From: Gammaproteobacteria bacterium
GTDB lineage: Bacteria > Pseudomonadota > Gammaproteobacteria > Magnimaribacterales > D2472
Length of the DNA stretch: 41,494 bases
Assembly: GCA_002721465.1 (NCBI GenBank)
Contig: PBKO01000003.1
Coordinates: forward strand, 14,218-55,711
Reading direction: 5' to 3'
The notes beneath the pieces were generated by a model that worked only from the letters and a program-made list of their open reading frames with translations, made no database searches and was not told the origin of the DNA. Shown in pieces: positions 18,879-28,792 of the stretch; within the stretch, counting starts at the first letter, position 1, and every line of letters starts with the position of its first letter. A program made the translations under genes and the position numbers.

Positions 18879-19997
18879 ATGAATGACTATAAAAAACATA
18901 TTGCAATTATTGGAGCAGGGATTGGTGGTCTTGCTCTAGGATGTTTTTTAAAAAAACATAAAATAGACTGTGTTATTTTTGAAAGATCATCTTCAATTAA
19001 TCACCTTGGTGCGGGCATTTCTATTTCTCCAAATGGATCAAATATATTAAAAAAATTAGATTTGATTGATCAAATTAAAAAGATATCAGGTAACCCTAAA
19101 AGAGCATACTTTTATAATGAGCTAGAAGAAATAACATCACTTCCTGTTGATATTGTCACAACATCTCGAGAATCACTTTACAAAGTATTATTAAATAGTT
19201 ATTTATCTAAACAAGGTGAAATTTTATTTAACTATGAATTAAATGATATTGATTTGCATAATAAGAAAATTAACTTTACTAATGGATTTTCAATTAATGT
19301 TAATCATATTGTTGCTAGTGATGGAATAAATTCTAAATGCAGAAAAATAGCTTTTAAAGATGATGACAAGCCATTTTACAGTGGATATTCAGTATGGAGA
19401 TCAATAATATCTCTGGATCAGAAAAATATTGAATTTTATCTTGGTAAAAATTTTCATTCAGTTGTATATCCTATCAATTCTAAACAAGTTAGCTTTATAG
19501 CAGCCGTAAAAACAGATACTAAAACTAATGAATCATGGAGACAAGAGGGCTATTTTAATGAGTTAGCAAATGACATTCCAGCTAATATTCTTGAAAGATT
19601 TCCGGCACTGAAAAATAGTAACTTATTTAAATGGGGTGTTTATATTAGAAAAGATATAACAAAACTTTTTAAAGAAAACATTACTTTCATAGGCGATGCT
19701 GCACATCCAATTGTTCCATTTATGGGACAAGGCGGTTGTTTAGCACTTGAAGATGCATATGTTTTAGGAGAGTTGTTTGTCAAAAATAATAAGAACTATG
19801 GTTTGGCTCAAAAAATTTATAAAAAAAATAGATCAAAAAGAATTAAATATATTCAAAGAAGATCACTCAACCAAGCAAAACTAAATCATATAGAAAATCC
19901 ACTTATATCATCCATTAGAAATATAATTATGAGACACACACCAATTATGTCTTTAATGACCAAAAAGATTTGGGAATACAAACCTATTATTGATTAG
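18879..19997 (+). CDS. FAD-dependent monooxygenase (UbiH/salicylate hydroxylase-like)
   Basis: IAIIGAGIGGLALGCFLKK, ASDGINSKCR (DG motif), FIGDAAHPIVPFMGQGGCLALEDA. Confidence 0.94.
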   Translation: MNDYKKHIAIIGAGIGGLALGCFLKKHKIDCVIFERSSSINHLGAGISISPNGSNILKKLDLIDQIKKISGNPKRAYFYNELEEITSLPVDIVTTSRESLYKVLLNSYLSKQGEILFNYELNDIDLHNKKINFTNGFSINVNHIVASDGINSKCRKIAFKDDDKPFYSGYSVWRSIISLDQKNIEFYLGKNFHSVVYPINSKQVSFIAAVKTDTKTNESWRQEGYFNELANDIPANILERFPALKNSNLFKWGVYIRKDITKLFKENITFIGDAAHPIVPFMGQGGCLALEDAYVLGELFVKNNKNYGLAQKIYKKNRSKRIKYIQRRSLNQAKLNHIENPLISSIRNIIMRHTPIMSLMTKKIWEYKPIID

Positions 19998-20051
19998 AGC
20001 ATATAGATTACATATTAATTTGTTATCAGTTTGAAATGTTATAATTGACAT

Positions 20052-22256
20052 ATGAATTTTCTCAATAAATTAATTAATAATTTTTTAAATAATAAAGAAT
20101 CAAAATCTTTTCAAAACACACTTGAAATTCCTGCAATTCTAAAAGATTTTGTTGCTGATGAGGTTTTGCCTGGACTTAATATTACTCCTGAGTATTTTTG
20201 GTATAAATTTGAAGGTCTTCTTGATAATTTTTCTTCAAGAAATAAAGATTTACTCAAAGTAAGATCTGATCTTCAGCAAAAAATTAATGAGTGGCATATA
20301 AAAAATAAAGGCGAAAATTTTAATTTCAAAGAATATAAAAAGTTTCTTCAACAAATTGGATATTTGGCTCCTAGGAGTCAAAAGTTTTCTATCCAAACAA
20401 AAAATGTTGATCCAGAGATAAGAAAAATAGCAGGACCGCAATTAGTCGTTCCTGTAATGAATGCAAGATTTGCTTTAAATGCTGCAAATGCCAGATGGGG
20501 AAGTTTATATGATGCTTTATATGGAACCAACATCATAAGTGAAGATGATGATGCAAAGAGATCAGGAGGATACAATCCGATTAGAGGTGATAAGGTTATT
20601 TCTTTTGCTAAAGAATTTCTTGATAAAACTATTCCTCTAAATGAAGGTTCATTTGACCAAGTAACAAATTTTAGTTTCGTCAATCATGAATTATCTATAA
20701 CTTTAGAAAACAATAAAAATACATCCTTAAAGCAGAATGATAAATATATTGGCTACATGGATAAAGGAAATGGGGCATTTGGTTTATTGTTTAAAAATAA
20801 TAATTTACATTTTGAAATTCAAATTGATAGATCACATCCAATTGGTCAGGAAGATAAAGCAGGTATAAAAGACATTCTAATGGAGTCTGCAGTAACAACT
20901 ATTCAAGATTGTGAAGACTCTGTTGCTGCAGTTGATGCAGAAGATAAAATTATCGTTTATAGGAATTGGCTTGGACTAATGAAAGGAAATTTAAAAAGAT
21001 CTTTTGATAAGAACGGGAAGTATATAACTAGAGAACTCAATAATGATAGAAAATACTTATTAACAAATGGAAAAATGATTTTGCTGCCTGGAAGAAGCCT
21101 TCTTTTGGTAAGAAATGTTGGTCACTTAATGAAAAATCCAGCAATTAAAGATAGGGATGGAAATGAAGTATTTGAAGGAATTATGGATGCTTTTTTTACT
21201 GTTTGTATTGCAATTCATGATCTTATTGGAAATGGAAAATATAAAAATTCTAAGACAAAAAGTATTTATATAGTAAAACCAAAAATGCATGGTCCTGATG
21301 AAGTGCAATTTACATGTGATTTGTTTAAGGCGATTGAGGATATTTTTGAGCTTTCAGCAAATACAATTAAACTCGGTATAATGGATGAAGAAAGAAGAAC
21401 AACTGTAAATCTCAAAGAATGTATAGAAGTTGCTAAAGATAGAGTTATTTTTATTAATACTGGTTTCTTAGACAGAACTGGTGATGAAATTCATACTAGC
21501 ATGGAAGCAGGTCCAATGGTAACTAAATCAGATATGAAGTCTGAATCATGGATTAATGCTTATGAAAATTGGAATGTTGATATTGGTCTTGAAGTAGGCT
21601 TTGCTGGAAAAGCTCAAATTGGTAAAGGAATGTGGCCAATGCCAGATGAAATGCTAGAAATGTATGAAACTAAAACAATGCATCCTAAAGCTGGAGCAAA
21701 CTGTGCATGGGTTCCGTCACCAACAGCAGCCACCTTGCACGCATTGCATTATCATGAAATTTTTGTTCAATCTGAACAAGAAAAAATTTCAAAAAGAGAA
21801 AAAGCTTCATTAGATGATATTCTGCAAATACCCTTGATACATAAAAATAATTTACCTAGCAAGGATGAAATTCAAGATGAACTCGAAAATAATGTGCAAG
21901 GTATCTTAGGATATGTTGTTCGATGGGTTGATCAAGGGGTTGGATGCTCAAAGGTACCAGACATTAATAACAAAGGCTTAATGGAAGATAGGGCAACATG
22001 CAGAATATCAAGCCAACATATATCAAATTGGCTATATCACAAACTATGTGATCATAATCAAGTTATGGAAGCACTTAAAAAAATGGCAAAAGTTGTAGAT
22101 GAACAAAATAAAGATGATGTAAATTATAAGAAAATGGCACCTTCATATGATGGAATTGCATTTAAGGCTGCTTGCGAATTAGCTATCAGAGGGAAAGAAC
22201 AACCCAGTGGATACACAGAGCCAATTCTTCATGAAATGAGAATCAAAAGAAAATAA
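20052..22256 (+). CDS. glcB: malate synthase G
   Basis: 734 aa; GPMVTKSDMKSESWINAYENWNVDIGLEVGFAGKAQIGKGMWPMPDEMLEMYETK..HPKAGANCAWVPSPTAATLHALHYHEI. Confidence 0.97.
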   Translation: MNFLNKLINNFLNNKESKSFQNTLEIPAILKDFVADEVLPGLNITPEYFWYKFEGLLDNFSSRNKDLLKVRSDLQQKINEWHIKNKGENFNFKEYKKFLQQIGYLAPRSQKFSIQTKNVDPEIRKIAGPQLVVPVMNARFALNAANARWGSLYDALYGTNIISEDDDAKRSGGYNPIRGDKVISFAKEFLDKTIPLNEGSFDQVTNFSFVNHELSITLENNKNTSLKQNDKYIGYMDKGNGAFGLLFKNNNLHFEIQIDRSHPIGQEDKAGIKDILMESAVTTIQDCEDSVAAVDAEDKIIVYRNWLGLMKGNLKRSFDKNGKYITRELNNDRKYLLTNGKMILLPGRSLLLVRNVGHLMKNPAIKDRDGNEVFEGIMDAFFTVCIAIHDLIGNGKYKNSKTKSIYIVKPKMHGPDEVQFTCDLFKAIEDIFELSANTIKLGIMDEERRTTVNLKECIEVAKDRVIFINTGFLDRTGDEIHTSMEAGPMVTKSDMKSESWINAYENWNVDIGLEVGFAGKAQIGKGMWPMPDEMLEMYETKTMHPKAGANCAWVPSPTAATLHALHYHEIFVQSEQEKISKREKASLDDILQIPLIHKNNLPSKDEIQDELENNVQGILGYVVRWVDQGVGCSKVPDINNKGLMEDRATCRISSQHISNWLYHKLCDHNQVMEALKKMAKVVDEQNKDDVNYKKMAPSYDGIAFKAACELAIRGKEQPSGYTEPILHEMRIKRK

Positions 22257-22257
22257 A

Positions 22258-22563
22258 ATGCCAAAAGGATTTTGGATCGTTAGAGGCGAAGTTTTTAATC
22301 CCGAAGATTATTCACAATATATAAAACAAGCAAGTAAAATTATTAACAAATTTAATGGGAAATTTCTTGTAAGGGGTGGGACACAAACAGAATTTGAACA
22401 GCAAGGTTTTAGCCGAACAGTCGTCATAGAATTTAATAATTATCAAGAAGCCCTAGATTGTTATCAGTCTGATGAGTATCAAAAAGCACTAGATATTGTA
22501 AAAATTTCTGCCAATAGGCTAGTTGTAATAGCAGAGGGACTTAGCACAAAAGACTCGCCATAA
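22258..22563 (+). CDS. DUF1330 family protein
   Basis: ANFSYFL-type ferredoxin-like pattern: FWIVRGEVFNPEDYSQYIKQASKIINKFNGKFLVRGG...VVIEFNNYQEALDCYQSDEYQKAL. Confidence 0.92.
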   Translation: MPKGFWIVRGEVFNPEDYSQYIKQASKIINKFNGKFLVRGGTQTEFEQQGFSRTVVIEFNNYQEALDCYQSDEYQKALDIVKISANRLVVIAEGLSTKDSP

Positions 22564-22624
22564 AAATAAAATAAATGCTTTATTTTGTATATTTAAAAAA
22601 TATTAATTTTTTTTAATAAAAGTG

Positions 22625-22657
22625 TTGACATCAGAACTAATAGTAGTAATATTACTA
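22625..22657 (+). promoter_or_regulatory. putative sigma70-like promoter with overlapping 14-bp palindrome
   Basis: TTGACA at 22625-22630, 16-nt spacer, TAATAT at 22647-22652; perfect inverted repeat TAGTAAT|ATTACTA at 22644-22657 covers the -10. Confidence 0.55.
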
Positions 22658-22658
22658 A

Positions 22659-22884
22659 TACCAACAGCGTCCGACCAATGACCAACTGCAGACGGGATAC
22701 TTGGAGAGATGTTGAGGGAAGAGACCGAAGGGTGAAAGCACTTGCAAGAGTCGGCGATAAAAAAGAGCTTGCGAAGTCCACCAAGAATTCAAGAGAAAGA
22801 ATTCGAGGAGCTGAAGAAAATCTCACTTTAGACCCCTGAGGAACTCGAACTTAAGAAAACAGAGCTAGACTCTGTTTTTTTTTT
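22659..22884 (+). ncRNA. putative structured non-coding RNA of unknown family (~225 nt)
   Basis: Starts just after the promoter and ends at terminator aacagag-ctaga-ctctgtttttttttt; ~47% GC over 22661-22860 by hand count, clearly above the AT-rich surroundings; hairpin ACTTGCAAG / CTTGC(G)AAGT at 22740-22748/22768-22777; alternative pairings GAATTC/GAATTC and TTCGAG/CTCGAA. No ORF >=60 aa on this strand. Confidence 0.6.
22856..22884 (+). terminator. intrinsic terminator of the putative ncRNA
   Basis: aacagag-ctaga-ctctgtt followed by tttttttt. Confidence 0.88.
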
Positions 22885-22927
22885 GTCTTGCATATAGGCA
22901 AGTAATCATTAACATGCATCTATTATT

Positions 22928-24340
22928 ATGAACTTCACTAGATCAAAAATAATTTGCACTGTTGGACCTGCTACGGATAGCATACGTAGTTTAAGACAAC
23001 TACAAAAATCTGGTATGAATGTTGTAAGAATTAATATGTCGCATGCAACACATACCTCAGCCCTAAAGGTTATTACAAAGATTAATAAATTAAACGAATC
23101 GTCAGATTCTATGCTACCCAAAATTGGTATTCTGCTTGACACTCAGGGGCCTGAGATTAGGACGGGAGATACATCTATACCAATTGAACTTAAAGTTGGT
23201 GACGAAATTAAGCTAACAATTAGAGATGAAATTGATGTTGAAACCTCTTCTATCAAAGTTAATTATAAAGACTTAGTACATAGTGTTGATGTAGGTTCTA
23301 GAATATCTGTTGATAATGGCCTTATAAATTTTAAAGTTCTTTCAAAAGATTCTGAAACGTTGTTCTGTAAAGTATTACATGGAGGAAAATTAGGATCTAA
23401 ACGACATGTAAATTTGCCAGGAGTAAGAGTAAATTTACCATCTATCACTGCTAAGGATATACAAGATATAAATTTTGGTATTAAGCATAAAGTTGATTTT
23501 ATAGCAGCATCGTTTGTAAGAAATAAAGAAGACTTAAAAATACTTGATGAAATTCTAAAAGATAAAAAATCATCAGCAAAAATTATTGCAAAGATTGAGA
23601 ACCAAGAAGGATTAGACAATATTGATGAAATTTGTCAATCCGCATGGGGTGTCATGGTTGCTCGCGGCGATTTAGGAATTGAAACTAGCCTTACAGACTT
23701 ACCAAATATTCAAAGAGATATTATGTATGCTTGTGCTAAATGGGGTAAAAGGTCGATTGTTGCTACTCATCTTCTCGAATCTATGATTAATAATCCAACT
23801 CCTACAAGAGCAGAGGTGACTGATATTGCTAATGCCATCTATGAAGGCGCTGATGCTATTATGCTTTCCGGTGAAACAAGTATTGGTAAGTATCCCCAAG
23901 AATGTGTTGAATTTCTTAAATCAATTTCTTTCAAAACTGAAAAATTCAAAACTTTGGGCTATGAAAAAAATCTTAATAAAAACTCAGACTGGGAGTACAT
24001 TGGAGTTGCTGCAAAAGATTTAGCAGAATCAATCGATGCAGATGGAATTATTGCTGTCACTAGAACTGGTAAAACAGCAAACTATATTTCAAATGCAAAA
24101 CCAAATGGGATACCAATTTTTACATTTACAAACAATAAAAGCACCTTGAAACAACTATCTCTTGTTGGATCAACGATTCCATTTTATGTTTCAAGACTTA
24201 ATAACCATGACAAAACAATGAAAAATGTTGAAAAAGTAATTCAAAAATATTACGGTCATAAACATAATATGAAATTCATTATGGTCTCAGGGATTTTTTC
24301 TGAGGAACATTCTGAAGCAATACAGATTATAAATTTCTAA
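22928..24340 (+). CDS. pyk: pyruvate kinase
   Basis: RSKIICTVGPATDSIRSLRQLQKSGMNVVRINMSH, DTQGPEIRTG, IIAKIENQEGLDNIDEI, MVARGDLGIE, AEVTDIANAIYEGADAIMLSGETSIGKYP. Confidence 0.98.
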   Translation: MNFTRSKIICTVGPATDSIRSLRQLQKSGMNVVRINMSHATHTSALKVITKINKLNESSDSMLPKIGILLDTQGPEIRTGDTSIPIELKVGDEIKLTIRDEIDVETSSIKVNYKDLVHSVDVGSRISVDNGLINFKVLSKDSETLFCKVLHGGKLGSKRHVNLPGVRVNLPSITAKDIQDINFGIKHKVDFIAASFVRNKEDLKILDEILKDKKSSAKIIAKIENQEGLDNIDEICQSAWGVMVARGDLGIETSLTDLPNIQRDIMYACAKWGKRSIVATHLLESMINNPTPTRAEVTDIANAIYEGADAIMLSGETSIGKYPQECVEFLKSISFKTEKFKTLGYEKNLNKNSDWEYIGVAAKDLAESIDADGIIAVTRTGKTANYISNAKPNGIPIFTFTNNKSTLKQLSLVGSTIPFYVSRLNNHDKTMKNVEKVIQKYYGHKHNMKFIMVSGIFSEEHSEAIQIINF

Positions 24341-24397
24341 TAATTATCAATCCTTATTTTGTTACAATAGATTTTTAACTATCATTACGGGGAAAGA

Positions 24398-25963
24398 ATG
24401 TTTATTACATTAGACTGGCTTATTGTTGGAGCTTATTGCATTGGCATAATTTCTCTAGCAACCTATGTATCAAGAAATCAATCTGGTTCTGAAAGAAGTG
24501 CCGAAGATTATTTTTTGGCTGGTAGATCTCTACCATGGTGGGCTATAGGAGCCTCATTAATAGCTGCAAATATTTCTGCAGAACAAATAATTGGAATGTC
24601 GGGCCAAGGTTTTGTAGTTGGTATGGCAATAGCTGTTTGGGAACTGACTGCAGCAGTAGCACTAATAGTAATGGCAAAGTATTTTTTACCATTATTTTTA
24701 GAAAAGAAAATATATACAATGCCTCAGTTTCTTGAACAAAGATTTGATAAAAGAGTAAGCTTAGTTTTGTCTTTTTTTTGGTTAATTGTGTATATATTTA
24801 TTAATCTTACCTCTGTTCTATGGTTGGGCTCTCTGGCGATAAATGCGTTGACCGGATTAGGTTTGTTTTACGGTTTAGTTTTATTGGCATTGTTCTCCCT
24901 TGCTTACTCCTTATCAGGAGGATTAAAAGCTGTTGCTATGACCGATGTAGTTCAGGTTGTTTTATTGATTTTTGGAGGTTTGGCAGTTTCATATATAGCT
25001 CTTGATAAAATTTCAGAATCAGCAGGTATTTTCGAAGGAATACGGATTGTTGCATCAGAGATGCCTGAAAAATTTGACATGATTCTTTCAAAAGATAATC
25101 CCTCATATCAAAATTTGCCTGGGATATGGATATTATTAGGTTTGGGAGTTTGGATAGGACATTTCTTTTACTGGGGTTTTAATCAATATATCACTCAACG
25201 TGCACTTGGAGCAAAGTCTATTAAAGAGGCGCAAAAAGGCGTCATGTTTGCTGCATACTTAAAATTATTAATGCCAATTGTGATTGTTCTCCCTGGAATA
25301 TGTGCAGCTATATTGTTTCCTGTCTTAGAAAAATCAGATCAAGCCTATCCAACTATGATGTCTTTGTTACCAAATGGTCTTCTGGGTTTAACTTTTGCAG
25401 CTCTTATTGCAGCGATTGTGTCTTCATTGGCTTCAATGAGCAATAGCATAAGCACTATTTTCACAATGGATATTTACAGATATTTTAAAAGTGGTGAGAT
25501 CTCACAATCAAACTTAATTAAAGTAGGAAGATACACAGTGGTTATATCACTTCTGATCGCCTCTTTGGTTGCTCAACCTTTATTAGGAAGTTTCGAATCA
25601 ATTTTCCAATATATTCAAAACTTTACTGGTTATTTTTCACCAGGAATAGTTGTAATTTTCCTAGTTGCACTATTTTGGAAAAAAGCAACTTCTCTATCAG
25701 TGCTTATTGCTGCGCTGATATCATTATTTGGATCGATCTTCATAAGCTTACAATTTCCAGATTTACCATTCATCCATAGAATGACTGTAGTATTTTTGCT
25801 ATCTGCTATTGGTTGTTGGCTAACAACTTTTTTACAAGGATATAAAGATCAAGAAAAAGCAATTAATTTAAATAATATGGATTTTTCAACTTCTAGAGCA
25901 TTTAATATTAATACTTTCATTATAGTTGCAGCTCTAGGCATAATTTATATAACTCTTGGATAA
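24398..25963 (+). CDS. sodium:solute symporter (SSS family, SGLT-like sugar transporter)
   Basis: Polytopic; AEDYFLAGRSLPWWAIGASLIAANISAEQIIGMSGQGF and SLAYSLSGGLKAVAMTDVVQ typical of SGLT-type symporters. Confidence 0.95.
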   Translation: MFITLDWLIVGAYCIGIISLATYVSRNQSGSERSAEDYFLAGRSLPWWAIGASLIAANISAEQIIGMSGQGFVVGMAIAVWELTAAVALIVMAKYFLPLFLEKKIYTMPQFLEQRFDKRVSLVLSFFWLIVYIFINLTSVLWLGSLAINALTGLGLFYGLVLLALFSLAYSLSGGLKAVAMTDVVQVVLLIFGGLAVSYIALDKISESAGIFEGIRIVASEMPEKFDMILSKDNPSYQNLPGIWILLGLGVWIGHFFYWGFNQYITQRALGAKSIKEAQKGVMFAAYLKLLMPIVIVLPGICAAILFPVLEKSDQAYPTMMSLLPNGLLGLTFAALIAAIVSSLASMSNSISTIFTMDIYRYFKSGEISQSNLIKVGRYTVVISLLIASLVAQPLLGSFESIFQYIQNFTGYFSPGIVVIFLVALFWKKATSLSVLIAALISLFGSIFISLQFPDLPFIHRMTVVFLLSAIGCWLTTFLQGYKDQEKAINLNNMDFSTSRAFNINTFIIVAALGIIYITLG

Positions 25964-25969
25964 AACTTT

Positions 25970-27838
25970 ATGAAAAAGTTATTTTTTTTAGTTTTCTTTT
26001 GTGCTTTAACATCAGCAGAAGTTAAATGGTCTGATGTTAATGAATGTGTGCTTCCAGATAATTCTATCTTCATAAATAATATTATTAATAAAATGACTTT
26101 AGAGCAGAAAGTTGGACAAATTATCATGCCTGAAATTAATAACATTACACCTCAAGATGCAAAAAAGTATCATTTTGGAACCATTTTAAATGGTGGAGGT
26201 GGGTTTCCTAATCAGAATAAAAATAGCAAGATAAATGATTGGAAAAAACTGAGTGAAAGTTATTATGATGCTTCTACAGAAGTTGATGGAACAAGAATAC
26301 CAATTCTTTGGGGAACAGATGCAGTTCATGGACATAACAATGTAATTGGAGCAACAATTTTTCCTCACAATATTGGATTAGGTGCAACTAGAAATATAGA
26401 GCTAATTGAGTCTATTGGGCAAGCTGTTGCAAAAGAGGTTCTTTCAACTGGAATTATATGGACTTTTGCTCCAACTATTGCTGTTCCTCGAAATGATACT
26501 TGGGGTCGAACATATGAAGGTTTTTCGGAAAACACAAATCTAGTCTCAAAATTTGGCCAAAGTTTTATAGAGGGACTCCAAGGAGAAGACAAAGAATTTC
26601 TTGATGAATACCATGTGCTTGCTACAGCCAAACATTTTGTTGGTGATGGAGGCACTTTTAATGGAATTGATCAAGGAAATACAATTATTAATGAACAATC
26701 TTTGAAAGATATTCATGGCAAACCTTATTATGATGCTATAGATGCTTGTGCGCTCTCAATTATGGCAAGTTTTAACTCATGGAATGGAAAAAAGATGCAT
26801 GGAAATAAATATTTATTAACCGATGTGCTAAAAGATCAGATGAATTTTAATGGATTTATTGTTGGGGACTGGAATGGGCACGGACAAATTCCAGGATGTC
26901 AGGATGCAGATTGTCCTAATGCAATCAATGCAGGTGTAGATATTTTTATGGTACCAGAACAATGGGAAGGACTTTATTGGAACACTTATGATCAAGTAAA
27001 AGCTGGAATAATATCAATTGAGCGACTAGACGATGCAATTAGAAGAATTTTAAGTGTTAAAAAACATCTTGGTCTTTTTGATGGTAGGAAACCTCATGAA
27101 TTTAAGGATAATTTTTTTGGAAATAATAAGCATAGAGAAATTGCAAGACAAGCCGTTAGAGAATCAATTGTTCTTTTAAAAAACAATGACTCTGTTATGC
27201 CTATGAATCCATCAAAAAACTATTTAATCATCGGAGATATTTCAAAACATATCGAAAATCAAATGGGTGGATGGACAATTACATGGCAAGGTAAAACATG
27301 GGAGGGAGTAGAATTAACAAATGCTGATTTTCCTAACACCAAAAGCCTTTATCAATCCATTTACGATTATGTAACTAAATTTGGTGGCAATGTAGAATTT
27401 TCATCTGATGGTACATATAAAACTAAACCTGATCATATAATCATGGTCTATGGTGAGACTCCATATGCTGAGGGAGAGGGTGATATTGATGATTTAAATT
27501 TCAGCAAAAGCAATAAGGAAATTCTTTCAATGATGTCAGAATTGACTTCAAAGGGCTATCCAATAACCTCATTGTTTCTATCTGGAAGACCATTAGTAGT
27601 AAATGATGAACTTAATATGTCTGATGCATTTGTTAGCTTATGGTTACCAGGAACAGCTATAGAGGGTATCAATGATGTTATATTTTCAAAAAAAGACAAT
27701 TCAATAAACTTTGATTTCAAAGGAAAACTCTCCTATTCATGGCCAAAGAGCAAATCCCAGCATTCAAATATTGGCAACACTGACTACGACCCACTATTCG
27801 CATATGGATATGGCTTAACTTATAAAGATTCAAAATAA
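25970..27838 (+). CDS. glycoside hydrolase family 3 beta-glucosidase-like exported enzyme
   Basis: Signal peptide; KMTLEQKVGQIIMPE, WGTDAVHGHNNVIGATIFPHNIGLGATRN, ATAKHFVGDGGT, GFIVGDWNGHGQIPG (nucleophile region). Confidence 0.96.
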   Translation: MKKLFFLVFFCALTSAEVKWSDVNECVLPDNSIFINNIINKMTLEQKVGQIIMPEINNITPQDAKKYHFGTILNGGGGFPNQNKNSKINDWKKLSESYYDASTEVDGTRIPILWGTDAVHGHNNVIGATIFPHNIGLGATRNIELIESIGQAVAKEVLSTGIIWTFAPTIAVPRNDTWGRTYEGFSENTNLVSKFGQSFIEGLQGEDKEFLDEYHVLATAKHFVGDGGTFNGIDQGNTIINEQSLKDIHGKPYYDAIDACALSIMASFNSWNGKKMHGNKYLLTDVLKDQMNFNGFIVGDWNGHGQIPGCQDADCPNAINAGVDIFMVPEQWEGLYWNTYDQVKAGIISIERLDDAIRRILSVKKHLGLFDGRKPHEFKDNFFGNNKHREIARQAVRESIVLLKNNDSVMPMNPSKNYLIIGDISKHIENQMGGWTITWQGKTWEGVELTNADFPNTKSLYQSIYDYVTKFGGNVEFSSDGTYKTKPDHIIMVYGETPYAEGEGDIDDLNFSKSNKEILSMMSELTSKGYPITSLFLSGRPLVVNDELNMSDAFVSLWLPGTAIEGINDVIFSKKDNSINFDFKGKLSYSWPKSKSQHSNIGNTDYDPLFAYGYGLTYKDSK

Positions 27839-27848
27839 ATTTACAGAA

Positions 27849-28757
27849 ATGAAAAATATTTTATTAGTGGATTTTGGTGGGACCAATATGCGATATGCAT
27901 TCTCAGAATCTGGATCGTCAAAGATTAATAATATTGTAAAGTCTTCATTTAGAAGCATAAATGAATTTGAAGATCAATTAGAAGATTTAATAAGTTCAAA
28001 TGATATAAAAATTTTAATAATTTCAATTGCAGGTCCAAAAATTAACAATGAAGTTAACATGACAAATAGAGTTTATGTTTTTAATTCAGAAAACTTTAAA
28101 GAGAAATATAATTTAAACGAGTGTCACCTCTTAAATGATTGGGAGGCCATCGCACACAGTTATGATTTTGTTGCTGACAGCATAAAGACAATTAAAGATG
28201 GAAATAAGTTTAATAATAATACTCTTTTTGTCGGGCCAGGAACTGGCTTAGGGGTTTCATTTCTAATTGATAATATGCTTGTTAGCCCAACTGAAGTAGG
28301 AAATACATCAAATTCAATAAGTTATCTGAGTAAAAATTTTAGTTTTGGTATAAATCAAAACATCACTCTTGAAGAAATTGTTTCTGGAAATGGCATAGCT
28401 AATTTATTTAAAATAAAGACTAACAAAGATATATCCTCTGAAGAAGTTTTTAAGATGTATGATGATAATGATCTTGATGCCCAAGAAATAGTTCAAGGAT
28501 TTACTAAATCTTTTGCAAATATCCTTTCTGACCTTGCTTTAACTTTTATGCCCGGAAATGGGATATTACTTGCAGGTAGCTTATCTAGAACATTGTTTAA
28601 TATATTGGATAAAGAGCTTTTTATTAGTCATTTTTATGAAAATAAAAAAGCTACTCATAAAGATATTCTTAAAATGATTTCAATTGGTGTAATCTTTAAA
28701 GAGCAGTCACCACTATATGGAAATTTAAATTTTTATAATAAATTAAAAAATAAATAA
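27849..28757 (+). CDS. glk: glucokinase
   Basis: LLVDFGGTNMRYA phosphate motif, LLNDWEAIAHSY, FVGPGTGLGVSFLI; follows GH3 after 10 bp. Confidence 0.92.
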   Translation: MKNILLVDFGGTNMRYAFSESGSSKINNIVKSSFRSINEFEDQLEDLISSNDIKILIISIAGPKINNEVNMTNRVYVFNSENFKEKYNLNECHLLNDWEAIAHSYDFVADSIKTIKDGNKFNNNTLFVGPGTGLGVSFLIDNMLVSPTEVGNTSNSISYLSKNFSFGINQNITLEEIVSGNGIANLFKIKTNKDISSEEVFKMYDDNDLDAQEIVQGFTKSFANILSDLALTFMPGNGILLAGSLSRTLFNILDKELFISHFYENKKATHKDILKMISIGVIFKEQSPLYGNLNFYNKLKNK

Positions 28758-28792
28758 AAATATTAATACATTGTGTATAATCACGTTTAAAT

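Noticed and set aside
22569-22590. Hairpin AAAATAAA-TGC-TTTATTTT after the DUF1330 gene
   Set aside because: AT-only stem of low stability in AT-rich DNA with no clear T-tract; too weak to call as a terminator.
22593-22826. 77-aa minus-strand ORF over the ncRNA locus
   Set aside because: Lies antisense to a promoter-RNA-terminator unit pointing the other way; low-complexity L/S/V-rich translation with no recognisable domain.
22678-22839. 53-codon plus-strand ORF MTNCRRDTWRDVEGRDRRVKALARVGDKKELAKSTKNSRERIRGAEENLTLDP inside the ncRNA
   Set aside because: No Shine-Dalgarno before the ATG, composition unlike other genes here, and the segment folds into hairpins; kept only as an alternative hypothesis.
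22659-22884. 6S RNA identity, prompted by a CCCCTGAG match
   Set aside because: The match lies near the 3' end rather than in the 5' arm and I see no closing stem between the 5' and 3' ends.
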